NCBI RefSeq assembly: GCF_007923355.1
Contig: NZ_VOGO01000014.1
Location: 1 to 64,000 of the forward strand
DNA: 64,000 nucleotides
Reading direction: 5' to 3'
Origin: Falsiphaeobacter marinintestinus
GTDB lineage: Bacteria; Pseudomonadota; Alphaproteobacteria; Rhodobacterales; Rhodobacteraceae
Translations under genes and position numbers: made by a program
The notes under the pieces: model-generated
The model's input: only the letters and a program-made list of their open reading frames with translations
Databases searched by the model: none
What the model was told of the DNA's origin: nothing
Part shown: positions 16,849 through 26,204 of the stretch, piece after piece
Layout of the letters: every line of letters starts with the position of its first letter
How positions within the stretch are numbered: position 1 is the stretch's first letter

Positions 16849-18774
16849 TTACCCGCCATTTTCAAAGAAGAACTCGTCGGGACGGTGAATCCCGAAATGC
16901 GCACCCGGATCCCAGGCCCACATGCCTTTTTCCGGAACGTTGCGCAATTGGCGGTTCACCACGATCGGCTGCGGAGCCTCGGCCAATGTTCCGATGCCAT
17001 ATACCTGATCGGCGTGAATCTCTAACATCTCGCGCCACGCGGCGGCACGTTGATCATCTGTTGTTGCGTGCTCCCATTCAGAGACCAGTTCCATCAGGCG
17101 CTGGGCTTCGGGAAGATCAGGCGGTTCGCCTGCTTCGCCGCCAGTCTGATAATACTGTCCCCATTTCGGCCAGGCGAAAAACACCTGATCTGTCGGGGCA
17201 AGGTAGGCGGGCGAGGTATAGACCTGCGGGATACCGTTGTCCCATCCGAACCAGACGGCGGCCATCGTGGTACCGCTGTACACCCGGTTGCGCAGAATAT
17301 CGCGGTCCAGCGGGCGCATCACCAGTTTGACACCGATTTCGGCCCAGTTGTCGGTGATGATCTGCAACGCATTTTCGACTTCCTGACGTTCACCTGCGGT
17401 TTCGATCACGATTTCCATGATGCGACCATCGGGCAGAGTGCGATAGCCATCCTTGGTGCGCCCGTCCAAACCGGCCTTGTCCAGCAAGGCGTTGGCCTGT
17501 TCGATATCATACTGAGACCAGGCTTCGCGCAGTTTCTGGTCGAAGAACGGGCTTTGCGGTAGCACCGTCATTGCGCCCGGTTTGGCCAGCTTGAAATACA
17601 GCGCCTGATTGATCGTCTGACGGTCAATGGCCAGCGACAGCGCCCGGCGCACCCGCACATCGCGCAGAACGGCGCGCCACGCGTCATCTTCATAGTTCAG
17701 GTTCGGATAAATCGCGATCTGCGACGCAACACCTGTGGGCCACAGCAAGGTGCGATAATTGCCGCCCTCGCTTTCACCCTTTTTCAGGATCGACGTATTG
17801 CGGAAATCCAGACCACGCCCCTGAAGATCGCTTTCGCCAGCGTTGGATTTGGCTGCGACCAGACCGGCTGCCACAATCTCCATCTCGACGACGTCGATAT
17901 AGGGCAACTGAACGCCCTCGCTATCGATGCGGTGATAGTATGGGTTGCGCACAAAAATGTGGCGGATCTTCTTGCCCGACGTCGCGTTCATCCACGGCTG
18001 CAGTGTCGGCAGTTCGTGATTGTCGTATTTGTACATATTGTCGAGCTTGTTGTGCAGCGCTGCCCAGCTTTTCACCCGCGCATCATCGACCAACGCCGCG
18101 ATGGACGCAGGATCTGCGTATTTCTCGTGGTATTTCTTCAGAAAGGTCGAGGGGCGATAGATAAAGGGCGGGCGGGCCTGCGCCAGCGTCTGCAAAAAGC
18201 TGGGGTTCGGGGTGGTCCATTCCAGCACCACAGTGGTGTCGTCCGGGAACGTGATGACCGGCGGCTGACCATCGACAAGCAGGAAGTCAGGCGGACCAGC
18301 GGGGCTTAGCGATGGATTGTTGGCGACATCTTCCCACCAGTACCGGAAATCTTCGGCCGTGAACGGGGTGCCGTCCGACCATTTGTGGCCGGGCCGCAGA
18401 CGCAGGGTGAACTTGCGGTTGTCTTCGTTCTCGAACGACTCCAGCAAATCGGCTTTCAGCTCATAGTTCTCGTCATACCCGATCAGCCGGGAATAGCCGT
18501 AAACGACCATCTGGCGGATATCTTTGCTGCGGGTGACCATGGTGCTTAACGTTCCGCCGGGGGTGCCCAGCACACGGCCCTTCGCCTCAAGATCGACAAC
18601 CAAAGGCATGTCGGGCAGGCGCTCATCGATCGGGGGCAGATTGCCGCTGTCGACCTCTTCTTTCCAGAAAATGCTCTCCTGCAGCGTGTTCGCGGCCGCG
18701 GCGGCCAGTGGCGACAGGGTCATGGCCAAAACGGTCATGGCGGCGGGGATCAGGGATCGGGTCGTGTCAAACAT
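16849..18774 (-). CDS. ABC transporter substrate-binding protein, SBP_bac_5 family
   Basis: This 641-residue periplasmic protein has a signal peptide (about residues 1-28, ending LSPLAAAAA). The family-5 core is visible in KFTLRLRPGHKWSDGTPFTAEDFRYWWED, VRRALSLAIDRQTINQALY and a C-terminal TDDQRAAAWREMLEIHADQVYGI. It binds an oligopeptide, opine or related ligand and hands it to the permeases. Its length is above the usual 500-550 residues, in line with the YejA-like branch. Start ATG 18774 is preferred over 18801 because it gives an intact signal peptide and an 8-base overlap with the ATPase gene. The ligand cannot be predicted. Confidence 0.88.
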   Translation of the reverse strand: MFDTTRSLIPAAMTVLAMTLSPLAAAAANTLQESIFWKEEVDSGNLPPIDERLPDMPLVVDLEAKGRVLGTPGGTLSTMVTRSKDIRQMVVYGYSRLIGYDENYELKADLLESFENEDNRKFTLRLRPGHKWSDGTPFTAEDFRYWWEDVANNPSLSPAGPPDFLLVDGQPPVITFPDDTTVVLEWTTPNPSFLQTLAQARPPFIYRPSTFLKKYHEKYADPASIAALVDDARVKSWAALHNKLDNMYKYDNHELPTLQPWMNATSGKKIRHIFVRNPYYHRIDSEGVQLPYIDVVEMEIVAAGLVAAKSNAGESDLQGRGLDFRNTSILKKGESEGGNYRTLLWPTGVASQIAIYPNLNYEDDAWRAVLRDVRVRRALSLAIDRQTINQALYFKLAKPGAMTVLPQSPFFDQKLREAWSQYDIEQANALLDKAGLDGRTKDGYRTLPDGRIMEIVIETAGERQEVENALQIITDNWAEIGVKLVMRPLDRDILRNRVYSGTTMAAVWFGWDNGIPQVYTSPAYLAPTDQVFFAWPKWGQYYQTGGEAGEPPDLPEAQRLMELVSEWEHATTDDQRAAAWREMLEIHADQVYGIGTLAEAPQPIVVNRQLRNVPEKGMWAWDPGAHFGIHRPDEFFFENGG

Positions 18775-20539
18775 GGCTGCGTACCTTGTGACCGGGTTCA
18801 AGTTCGATAAGCGACGGTATCACCTCTCCCGAGAAACGGAAGGCTTCCGGCCAACTGTCGGGGGAACCTGCCCCCTGAGCGACCAGTTTAAGGTTGATGG
18901 GCCGTTCGATATCCGGCGTGGGTTGAGCGGCGATCAACGCCTTGGTATAGGGGTGTTTTGGGTTGTAAAACAGGGTCTCGGGCGGGGCTTGTTCCACCAC
19001 CAGCCCCTGACGCATCACGGCCACTTCGTCGGCGATCCGCGCGACAACGGCCAGATCATGCGAGATGAACAGATAAGACAGGTTCATCTCGTCGCGAATA
19101 TCTTCCAGCAGCTGCAAAATTTGCTCCTGCACGCTGACATCCAGCGCCGACGTCGGTTCGTCACACACGATCAACCGCGGGTCCAGCATCATCGCCCGCG
19201 CAATCGACAGGCGCTGACGCTGACCACCGGAAAACGCATGTGGAAAGCGTTTCAGCATGTCGGGGTTCAGACCGACCTGCTTAAGCATTTCGGTTGCGCG
19301 GTCACGCTGTTCAGCACGGGTGCCGATGCCATGCACCTCAAGCGGTTCAGTCATCGTATCCAGAATCCGCATCCGGGGGCTCAGCGACGAATAGGGGTCT
19401 TGAAACACCATCTGCGCTTCGCGTTGAAACGCGGTGCGGACAGATCGGGACATGTTGTGGACCGCAATCGGTTCACGGGCCGGATCCGGGCGAAACCAGA
19501 CTTCTCCACCGGGATCTGGTGGCTCGGCACCCAAAGCGATTCGCGCAGCCGTGGTTTTCCCCGATCCGCTTTCCCCGACAATAGCCAGCGTCTTGCCGCG
19601 TGGCAGGTTCAGGTCGATCCCGCGACAGGCGTGGATCAGGACATCAGGCCGCCAGGCCGACCCGGCCCGCATCTTGTAGGTCTTCGAGACATTCTTGATC
19701 TCGAGAATAAGGTCTTCTTCGGGCAGCGGCGGCGCAAGTTTGGGATTGGCGGGTATCGTCGGGGCGGCGTCAAACAACTGTCGGGTATAAGGGTGCGCCG
19801 GAGATTTCAGCAGCGGTTCAGCGGCGCCGGATTCCATGACCCGACCCTTGTGCATCACCACGACTTTTTCGGCCATGTTCGCCACGACGCCCAGATCGTG
19901 GGTTACCAGGATCATCGCCATCCCGGTTTCTTTCTGCAATTCCTTGATCAGGCCCAGAACCTGCGCCTGCGTGGTTACGTCCAGCGCGGTGGTTGGTTCG
20001 TCCGCGATCAGCAGATCGGGTTTCGCCACCATCGCCATGGCGATCATGGCACGCTGACGCATGCCGCCGGACAATTCGAACGGGTAAGATCTGTAAGCGC
20101 GTTCGGGGTCAGGAAAGCCAACGCGATCAAAGGTCTCAAGCACCAGACGCTTGGCCTCGCTTTCGCTGTTGCCACGGTGCAGCCACAGGACTTCGCTGAC
20201 CTGATTGCCGATCCGGTGCAGTGGCGACAGGGATCGCATCGGTTCCTGAAAGATCATCGACACCTGATTGCCGCGCACGTCACGCAACTGACGTTCGCTC
20301 AGCTTGGTCAGATCATACACACCGTCATCGGTGTTCAGCGTGACCGATCCGGTACGGATTTGAGCGGTGCGGGGAAGAATACGCAGGACCGCGCGGCAGG
20401 TCACGGTTTTGCCGGATCCGGATTCCCCAACAATTGCAAGGGTCTCACCCGGATTGACGTCAAAACTGACGTCGCGCACCACCGCGTCACCTTTACCAAA
20501 CCCAATGCTTAGGTTTTCAACAGACAACAACGGACGCAT
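18767..20539 (-). CDS. ABC transporter ATP-binding protein with two fused nucleotide-binding domains (DppDF/YejF-like)
   Basis: This 590-residue protein contains two complete ATPase domains. NBD1 has Walker A GESGSGKT at residues 38-45, signature LSGGMRQRAM and Walker B LLIADEPTTALD. NBD2 has GESGSGKTTAAR near 320, FSGGQRQRLSIARAM and LIVCDEPTSALD. Each half ends in the oligopeptide-type HPYT(R/K) C-terminal tail (AHPYTRQLFDAAP, KHPYTKALIAAQP). A single fused subunit replaces separate DppD and DppF, as in YejF. It is the first gene of the operon ATPase, binding protein, permease, permease. It diverges from a methyltransferase gene, with 215 bases between them. Confidence 0.92.
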   Translation of the reverse strand: MRPLLSVENLSIGFGKGDAVVRDVSFDVNPGETLAIVGESGSGKTVTCRAVLRILPRTAQIRTGSVTLNTDDGVYDLTKLSERQLRDVRGNQVSMIFQEPMRSLSPLHRIGNQVSEVLWLHRGNSESEAKRLVLETFDRVGFPDPERAYRSYPFELSGGMRQRAMIAMAMVAKPDLLIADEPTTALDVTTQAQVLGLIKELQKETGMAMILVTHDLGVVANMAEKVVVMHKGRVMESGAAEPLLKSPAHPYTRQLFDAAPTIPANPKLAPPLPEEDLILEIKNVSKTYKMRAGSAWRPDVLIHACRGIDLNLPRGKTLAIVGESGSGKTTAARIALGAEPPDPGGEVWFRPDPAREPIAVHNMSRSVRTAFQREAQMVFQDPYSSLSPRMRILDTMTEPLEVHGIGTRAEQRDRATEMLKQVGLNPDMLKRFPHAFSGGQRQRLSIARAMMLDPRLIVCDEPTSALDVSVQEQILQLLEDIRDEMNLSYLFISHDLAVVARIADEVAVMRQGLVVEQAPPETLFYNPKHPYTKALIAAQPTPDIERPINLKLVAQGAGSPDSWPEAFRFSGEVIPSLIELEPGHKVRSHV

Positions 20540-20754
20540 TCAGCCACGCTCACCCTGCCGACCAAACGAGTTCGTCAATTCACATCCCCATCAATATTGT
20601 TCGATTACCATCGCTTGCCCGCCATCCATTAGTCAAACCCCAATTCCGGAGAATCTCAAAGGTTTGAAGATTTCCGGTCGAGTGTGGCCTACACATTACC
20701 CCCGGTATTTGGCATGAGGGGGCAGCTAGCCAGTCAACCCAAGGAGGACGCCGC

Positions 20755-21240
20755 GTGAGCCGTCTGGATGTTTTTATTGACCGAATGGTGTCGCAGCGCG
20801 CCAGCCTCGACTTTGGGATCGCCGAAACGGCGGCGATGGACGGACCTGTCTTCGAGCTGGGTCTGGGCAACGGGCGCACTTATCACCACATGCGCGAAAC
20901 CATCGAGGGGCGTGACATCTATGTGTTCGAACGCGCCGTGGCCTCGCATCCTGATTCGACACCTGACGATGCGTTTCTTCTTCTGGGTGAAGTCACCGAT
21001 ACCCTGCCGCAGGCGCTTGAACAGTTTGGCCCGACGGCCAGCCTGATCCATGCTGATCTGGGCGGTCATAACCTTGCCAAAAACGATATCTTTGCCCGCA
21101 AGGTGTCTCCGCTGATCGAACCTTTGCTGGCCCCGGGCGGTCTGATGGTGTCCAGCGACCGGATGTATTTCGAAAACCTGACCGAGTTGCCGCTGGCCCC
21201 CGGAGCGGTCGAAGGCCGCTGCTTTATCTATCGCAAGTGA
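20755..21240 (+). CDS. Class I SAM-dependent methyltransferase-like protein (paralogue of 1169-1645)
   Basis: This 161-residue protein starts at GTG with a strong AAGGAGG site 7-8 bases upstream. It aligns along its whole length with the product of 1169-1645: the same MSRLD start, the same glycine motif FELGLGNGRTYHHMRE (about residues 31-46), and the same LSPLIEPLLAPGGLMVSS-like region (here VSPLIEPLLAPGGLMVSS) near the C-terminus. Unlike its paralogue it stands alone, outside the glycan operon, and its end overlaps the convergent methyltransferase gene by 17 bases. Substrate unknown. Confidence 0.75.
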   Translation: MSRLDVFIDRMVSQRASLDFGIAETAAMDGPVFELGLGNGRTYHHMRETIEGRDIYVFERAVASHPDSTPDDAFLLLGEVTDTLPQALEQFGPTASLIHADLGGHNLAKNDIFARKVSPLIEPLLAPGGLMVSSDRMYFENLTELPLAPGAVEGRCFIYRK

Positions 21241-21871
21241 GTCCGGTCTCAAGCGACAGCCAGGTCCAGGTGACCCCGGCCCGCTGATTGCCGGGCTGGA
21301 TCGACTGGGTATCGACCCGGTCGCGCAAGGCCATCCCGGCCTTGGCCGCCGTGGACAACGTGCGGTCCAAAGAAATCGGCAGCACCGGGCGGCCCTGTAC
21401 CCCGGGACCATGGCGCAGCGACAAAACCATACCCGCAGACGGTGCAAGCATGCTGGCAATTCGGGGCAGAGCAATGGCGCGCTCTGGATCCGTCAGATGC
21501 TGCCACACGCCGTTTATCAGGCAAAATCCGAACCCGGTCGCCGTGGTCTTTGCCAGATCCGGCAGGCAATCGTCGATCCAGTCGACACCGTCGCAGCGTC
21601 TGGCCTGACCTGCCGCGCGAAACGCATCAACCGGTTCGATTGCCGTCACACGGTGTCCCAGTGATGCCAGCCACCGCGCATCCCGCCCGGTCCCTGCGCC
21701 AATATCGATGATGTGGGTGGGGCTTGCCGGAAACATATGCCGGACAGGGGCGAACAGGTGATCGCAGTCAATCGCATCATAGGGCGCAATCAGGTTGTCC
21801 GCCGCGTTGGCATACCCGGCCCGTACCTTCAGCCCAAATTCCTCAACGTCACCCATGCAAACGGGGTTCAT
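21224..21871 (-). CDS. Class I SAM-dependent methyltransferase
   Basis: This 215-residue protein has a classical SAM motif I, HIIDIGAGTGRDARWLASLGH (about residues 51-71), then an acidic strand-2 end VTAIEPVD, and FGFCLINGVWQHL with DPERAIALPRIASMLAPSAGMVLS as motifs II/III. It belongs to the broad Methyltransf_11/25 type and may act on a small molecule. ATG 21871 and ATG 21856 are both possible starts, and neither has a clear ribosome site. It converges with and overlaps the methyltransferase gene at 20755-21240. No substrate can be assigned. Confidence 0.8.
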   Translation of the reverse strand: MNPVCMGDVEEFGLKVRAGYANAADNLIAPYDAIDCDHLFAPVRHMFPASPTHIIDIGAGTGRDARWLASLGHRVTAIEPVDAFRAAGQARRCDGVDWIDDCLPDLAKTTATGFGFCLINGVWQHLTDPERAIALPRIASMLAPSAGMVLSLRHGPGVQGRPVLPISLDRTLSTAAKAGMALRDRVDTQSIQPGNQRAGVTWTWLSLETGLTCDR

Positions 21872-22021
21872 TCAGATCAAAAAGACAGCGTCGAGATTGC
21901 GACATATCATCCGGTGTAATGGCAATGTTGCAGTGCCGGAAGAGCGCCGCGTGCGAAACTACGAAAAAAATGGCAAAGGTGGGCGGTCAGTTCCATCCTG
22001 CAAGAACGGAGTCGAATTCTA

Positions 22022-23407
22022 ATGAGTGAGCGCATGCAAAATGTCCCCTTTGACCAACTTGAGGTCGGGATGGTGGCCGAACGCACCCGAACGCTGAAGG
22101 CCGAAGACCTGTACGTGTATGCCAATTCGTCGGGCAACGTGAACCCGATGCACCTGCCCAAGGAAGACGGAGATGGCGACGGCCAACCCGAATCGGTCGC
22201 ACCGGGCATGTGGATTGCCTCGTTGATCTCGGCAGTGCTGGGTTGCAAGCTGCCGGGGCCCGGCACGCTGTATCATGCCCAAACCCTGCGTTTTGTCGGG
22301 CGCGCCCATGCCGGTGATGAGCTGACCTGCAAAGTGCGCCTGACCGAAAAGGGTGATGACCGTCTGGTCAAGTTCGACACATGGGTCGAAGACGGCGATG
22401 GCACCCGTATACTTGAGGGCGAGGCCGAAGTTTTTGCGCCCGATAAATCGATGAGTTTCGAGGCCAGCGACGTGCCGGGTCTCACCGTTCAGCAACACGT
22501 CCACTTTGATCGCCTTCTGACACTGGCCGAACCCCTGCCGCCGATCCCCACTGCCGTGGTCGCCCCCGAATCCCCGGATGCGCTGGCCGGGGCAATCTTG
22601 GGGGCCAGGCACACGCTGATCGATCCGATCCTGATCGGCCATGCCGACCGGATTGGAGAAGCTGCCGAGGCCGAGGGTATCGACCTGAGCCCCTATCGCA
22701 TCGTCGATATGCGCGATCATCGTCTGGCCGCACAAGAAGCCGTTCGGATGGTACTTGATAAAGAGGCCGCCGCCGTGATGAAGGGGCATCTGCACACCGA
22801 CATCCTGCTGGGCGAAATCGTCAAACGCGAGGGCGGGTTGCGCAAGGGTGGCCGCCGTCTCAGCCATGTGTTTGTGATGGATGTACCCGGGTTGGATCAT
22901 TTGCTGATGGTCACGGACGCCGCGATCAACATCGCGCCAGATCTGCACACCAAAGCTGACATCGTACAGAACGCCATCGACCTCGCCATCGCGCTGGGCA
23001 TCGAACAACCCAAAGTCGGCGTTTTGTCCGCGGTCGAGGTCGTGAACCCGGCGATTCCGTCCACACTTGATGCGGCGGCTCTGTCGAAAATGGCGGATCG
23101 GGGCCAGATCACCGGCGGTCTGGTCGACGGCCCGCTAGCGATGGACAACGCCATCAACCTTGCCGCTGCGGCGACCAAGGGCATCACATCGCTGGTCGCG
23201 GGTCGTGCCGAAATTCTGGTCGCGCCCAACCTTGAATCCGGCAATATGCTGGCAAAAGAGCTGACCTTTCTGGCCCATGCCGAGGCCGGTGGCATTGTCA
23301 TGGGGGCGAAATGCCCGGTGATCCTGACCAGCCGGGCCGATGACGATCAGGCGCGTCTGGCCTCCTGCGCCATCGCGGCCTTGGTTGCGGAACGGGGGGC
23401 AAAATGA
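22022..23407 (+). CDS. Bifunctional MaoC-like enoyl-CoA hydratase / phosphate acetyltransferase
   Basis: This is a 461-residue fusion. Residues about 1-145 form a MaoC/hot-dog domain (KAEDLYVYANSSGNVNPMHLP, with the catalytic N-P-x-H, then AHAGDELTCKVRLTEKGD). Residues about 155-460 form a PTA_PTB phosphotransacylase (MKGHLHTDILLGEIVKREGG; RRLSHVFVMDVPG; GRAEILVAPNLESGNMLAKEL). The enzyme exchanges acyl-CoA and acyl-phosphate. The hydratase half may feed it from a short enoyl-CoA. It overlaps the kinase gene by ATGA, so the pair interconverts acyl-CoA, acyl-P and the free acid with ATP formation. GGAG lies 9-10 bases before ATG 22022. Confidence 0.88.
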   Translation: MSERMQNVPFDQLEVGMVAERTRTLKAEDLYVYANSSGNVNPMHLPKEDGDGDGQPESVAPGMWIASLISAVLGCKLPGPGTLYHAQTLRFVGRAHAGDELTCKVRLTEKGDDRLVKFDTWVEDGDGTRILEGEAEVFAPDKSMSFEASDVPGLTVQQHVHFDRLLTLAEPLPPIPTAVVAPESPDALAGAILGARHTLIDPILIGHADRIGEAAEAEGIDLSPYRIVDMRDHRLAAQEAVRMVLDKEAAAVMKGHLHTDILLGEIVKREGGLRKGGRRLSHVFVMDVPGLDHLLMVTDAAINIAPDLHTKADIVQNAIDLAIALGIEQPKVGVLSAVEVVNPAIPSTLDAAALSKMADRGQITGGLVDGPLAMDNAINLAAAATKGITSLVAGRAEILVAPNLESGNMLAKELTFLAHAEAGGIVMGAKCPVILTSRADDDQARLASCAIAALVAERGAK

Positions 23408-24549
23408 CAACAATCCTGACGCTGAACGCTGGCAGTTCCTCGATCAAGTTCGGGGTCTATCGGGCCGGTGCCGAACCTGACCTGATCTGTACGGGGCAGG
23501 TCGAAAACCTTGGTCCCGTTGCCCGGTTGATCCTGAAAGGCGACACGCGGCAGGAAACCGATATCGGCCCTGCTGATCATGCGGCTGGCGTGCGGGCCAT
23601 TTTGACAGCGATTGAACCCTATCTTGAGGGCGAGCAGGTTTCCGGCGTTGGTCACCGCATCGTCCACGGCGGCAAAACCTTTGGTGCGCCGGTTGAACTG
23701 ACCGATGATGTGCTGGACCAACTCCGCGCTTTGTCGCCACTTGCCCCATTGCATCAGCCGCACAATCTGGCTGCCGTCGACGCCGCCCGAACCGCCTTTC
23801 CACAGGCAATCCAGATCGGGTGTTTCGACACCGCCTTTCACAAGGGCCATCCCTTTGTGAACGACACTTTCGCCCTGCCGCGTCGTTTTTATGACCAAGG
23901 CGTGCGTCGCTATGGGTTTCACGGGCTTAGCTATGATTACATCACCTCCTGCCTGAAACGCGACTGGCCCGAGCTTGCCAAGGGCCGCGTCGTGGTTGCG
24001 CATCTGGGCAACGGGGCGTCGATGTGCGCAATCAAGGACGGGCACAGCATCGGATCGACCATGGGGTTTTCCGCGCTTGATGGCCTGCCGATGGGCACGC
24101 GCTGCGGCCAGCTGGATCCGGGCGTTCTGCTGTACCTGATGGATCAGGGTATGGGTCCCGAGGAAATGACCCGTATCCTGTACAAGGAAAGTGGCCTGAA
24201 AGGCCTGTCCGAACTTAGCCACGACATGCGCACTCTGTTGGCCAGCGATGATCCCAAGGCGGGCGAGGCGATTGACTATTATGTCTTCCGCATCCGGCGT
24301 GAACTGGGCGCGATGACGGCTGTTCTGGGCGGTCTGGACGGCATGGTGTTTTGCGGCGGCATCGGTGAAAACGCGGCAGAAGTCCGCGCGCGGGTGATCG
24401 ATGGCATGGGTTATCTGGGTCTGACCTTGAATGCCGCCGCCAACGCGCAGAACGACACGGATATCGGGGCGGGTCCGGCCGAGGTCCTCGTGATCCGAAC
24501 CGACGAAGAACGGGTTATTGCGCGCTCGGTCGCAGACGCATTGGCCTAA
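23404..24549 (+). CDS. ackA: Acetate/propionate kinase
   Basis: This 381-residue ASKHA-fold kinase makes ATP from acetyl phosphate (or the reverse). Landmarks: LTLNAGSSSIKFGVY (residues 5-19, acetokinase signature 1), GVGHRIVHGGKTF (signature 2), HQPHNLAAVDAA, the catalytic-region IGCFDTAFHK, RRYGFHGLSYDYI, VAHLGNGASMCAIKDGHSIGSTMG and FCGGIGENAAEVR. It is slightly short of the usual 395-400 residues but has every motif. It is translationally coupled to the MaoC-Pta gene. Confidence 0.93.
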   Translation: MTTILTLNAGSSSIKFGVYRAGAEPDLICTGQVENLGPVARLILKGDTRQETDIGPADHAAGVRAILTAIEPYLEGEQVSGVGHRIVHGGKTFGAPVELTDDVLDQLRALSPLAPLHQPHNLAAVDAARTAFPQAIQIGCFDTAFHKGHPFVNDTFALPRRFYDQGVRRYGFHGLSYDYITSCLKRDWPELAKGRVVVAHLGNGASMCAIKDGHSIGSTMGFSALDGLPMGTRCGQLDPGVLLYLMDQGMGPEEMTRILYKESGLKGLSELSHDMRTLLASDDPKAGEAIDYYVFRIRRELGAMTAVLGGLDGMVFCGGIGENAAEVRARVIDGMGYLGLTLNAAANAQNDTDIGAGPAEVLVIRTDEERVIARSVADALA

Positions 24550-24651
24550 GCCACCCTGATCGACGTGGCGTTACCAGATCCGGCGCAGATCGGGTCTGGG
24601 CGAACCCCGGCTTTTCTGTATCCTGCCGTTAAATGATCGGGAGGATCTTTC

Positions 24652-25281
24652 ATGCTGTTCTACGACTGCTCTACGGCCCCCAGCCCGCGCCGGGCTCGCA
24701 TGTTCATCGCTGAAAAAGGGCTTGCAATCGAAACCCGCGAAGTGTCGATCATGAAGGGCGAACAATTGTCAGCCGACTTTCTGGCCGTAAACCCACGCGC
24801 CACCGTGCCCGTGCTGATCACCGAAACCGGCACCGTTCTGGGCGAAAACCTTGGCATTGCCGCCTATCTCGAAGCGGCGTTTCCCGAACCTCCCCTGATG
24901 GGCGAAACCCCAGACGAAAAGGGGTTGGTGCTGATGTGGAACGCCATGGTCGAACAGAACGGCGGCCTGCCGATTGCCGAAACCCTGCGCAACTCCAACC
25001 CCCACATGAAAGGCCGCGCCATTCCGGGTCCTGAGAATTATGAACAGATCCCCGAACTGGCCGCCCGTGGCCGCGCCCGTGTCGCCAAGTTCTTCGATCT
25101 GCTGGAAGAGCGGCTGCAAGACAGCCCGTATCTGGCCTGTGACCGGTTCACGCTGGCCGACATCACCGGGTTCGTGATGGTCGACTTTGCCCGCGTCATC
25201 AAGGAACGCATCCCCGAAGCCAACACTGCGACGCAAGACTGGTTCGACCGGATCAAGCAACGCCCTAGCGCATCGCTGTAA
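24652..25281 (+). CDS. Glutathione S-transferase family protein
   Basis: This 209-residue protein starts at ATG 24652 with GGGAGG 8-9 bases upstream. It has a thioredoxin-fold N-terminal domain: MLFYDCSTAPSPRRARMFIAEKG in place of the usual active-site region, the cis-Pro motif NPRATVPVLI near residue 50, and LGENLGIAAYLE. This is followed by an all-helical C-terminal domain ending with FTLADITGFVMVDFARV. Its probable role is conjugation of glutathione to electrophiles. Class and substrate are unclear. Confidence 0.85.
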   Translation: MLFYDCSTAPSPRRARMFIAEKGLAIETREVSIMKGEQLSADFLAVNPRATVPVLITETGTVLGENLGIAAYLEAAFPEPPLMGETPDEKGLVLMWNAMVEQNGGLPIAETLRNSNPHMKGRAIPGPENYEQIPELAARGRARVAKFFDLLEERLQDSPYLACDRFTLADITGFVMVDFARVIKERIPEANTATQDWFDRIKQRPSASL

Positions 25282-25315
25282 GCCGTGCCAACCTGACCCT
25301 GACAGAAGGCTGTAC

Positions 25316-26071
25316 ATGAGCGTTATCGGTTTCATCGGCACGGGACACATAGCGGCCCCCATGGCGCGGTTTTTGTCAGGCAAGGGGCATCGGATCAACG
25401 TGTCCGACCGCAACGCCAACGTCGCGCAGTCTTTGGTAAACAGCATCGGGGCCAGGGTTCTGGACAATCAGGCGGTTCTGGACGCCAGCGATATCGTGTT
25501 CCTTTGCCTGCGCCCACACGTGGCCCAAGCTGTTTTACGCGATCTGACCTTTCGCGCTGATCATCGCATCGTATCGGTCATGGCCGGTGTCCCGCTTGCC
25601 ACGCTGACCACGCTCTGCGCCCCGGCCTCGGACTTTACACTGACGATCCCGATCGGGTTTCTGGAACAAGGCGGCTGCCCTTTGCCCGCCTGTCCCCAGC
25701 CCGATCTTCTGGCCAGCCTTTTCGCCCCGGAAAACCCGGTGATCGGGGTGGCAACCGAAACCGGTCTGAACGCTCATTTCGCGATCTGCACCATGGTGCC
25801 GGGGATGCTGGACCTGATGGCCACCGCCGCATCCTGGCTGGGTGACCAGACCGGCGACCAGAACGGGGCTGCCGCTTATACCACGCAACTGATCGCCGGT
25901 TTTCTGGTGGCCGTTCAGGGGCGTGACGACAAAGTACTGGCCCGCGAGCGGGACGCACTTGCCACGGATGGCACGATCAGCCTGCAAATGGTCGAGGCAT
26001 TGCGCGACGACGGCGTGCACGACGTTTTATGCGATGCATTACAGGCGATCAGCGCGCGACTGGGCGACTAA
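25316..26071 (+). CDS. Pyrroline-5-carboxylate reductase-like NAD(P)-binding protein
   Basis: This 251-residue protein has an N-terminal Rossmann domain (SVIGFIGTGHIAAPMARFLSG, residues 2-22), DIVFLCLRPHVAQAVL, and RIVSVMAGVPLATLTTL, as in the ProC/F420-dependent NADP-reductase family. The C-terminal dimerisation helices (GDQNGAAAYTTQLIAGFLVAV) are ProC-like. True P5C reductases keep a conserved MPN-type segment after the AG-x-P strand. Here the corresponding part reads LTIPIGFLEQGGCPLP, so the substrate may differ from P5C. The start ATG 25316 follows AGAAGG and lies 34 bases after the GST stop. Confidence 0.7.
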   Translation: MSVIGFIGTGHIAAPMARFLSGKGHRINVSDRNANVAQSLVNSIGARVLDNQAVLDASDIVFLCLRPHVAQAVLRDLTFRADHRIVSVMAGVPLATLTTLCAPASDFTLTIPIGFLEQGGCPLPACPQPDLLASLFAPENPVIGVATETGLNAHFAICTMVPGMLDLMATAASWLGDQTGDQNGAAAYTTQLIAGFLVAVQGRDDKVLARERDALATDGTISLQMVEALRDDGVHDVLCDALQAISARLGD

Positions 26072-26121
26072 GCCACGGCGATTGTCCCGCCAAGGGAAAC
26101 AAAGTGGTCCCGACACAGCTT

Positions 26122-26150
26122 TTGAAAATTGGTTAACACCCGTGCATACT
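26122..26150 (+). promoter_or_regulatory. Candidate sigma-70 promoter for the FecR-PKD genes
   Basis: TTGAAA at 26122-26127 and CATACT at 26145-26150 are separated by 17 bases. A transcript starting near 26157 would exclude the in-frame ATG 26154 and fits the start I chose at 26205. This is a pattern match only. Confidence 0.35.
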
Positions 26151-26204
26151 GGCATGGAGCGCATATCGCGAATTTTCTTGCCGGACGAGCGGCCAGAGAC
26201 AAAC

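Noticed and set aside
18524-20512. 662-codon open frame on the plus strand opposite the fused ABC ATPase
   Set aside because: The minus strand encodes two complete NBDs with all motifs. The plus frame is compositional shadow.
20540-20754. Search for a tRNA or small RNA in the divergent gap before the methyltransferase
   Set aside because: No cloverleaf or stable terminator hairpin was seen. It probably holds two promoters only.
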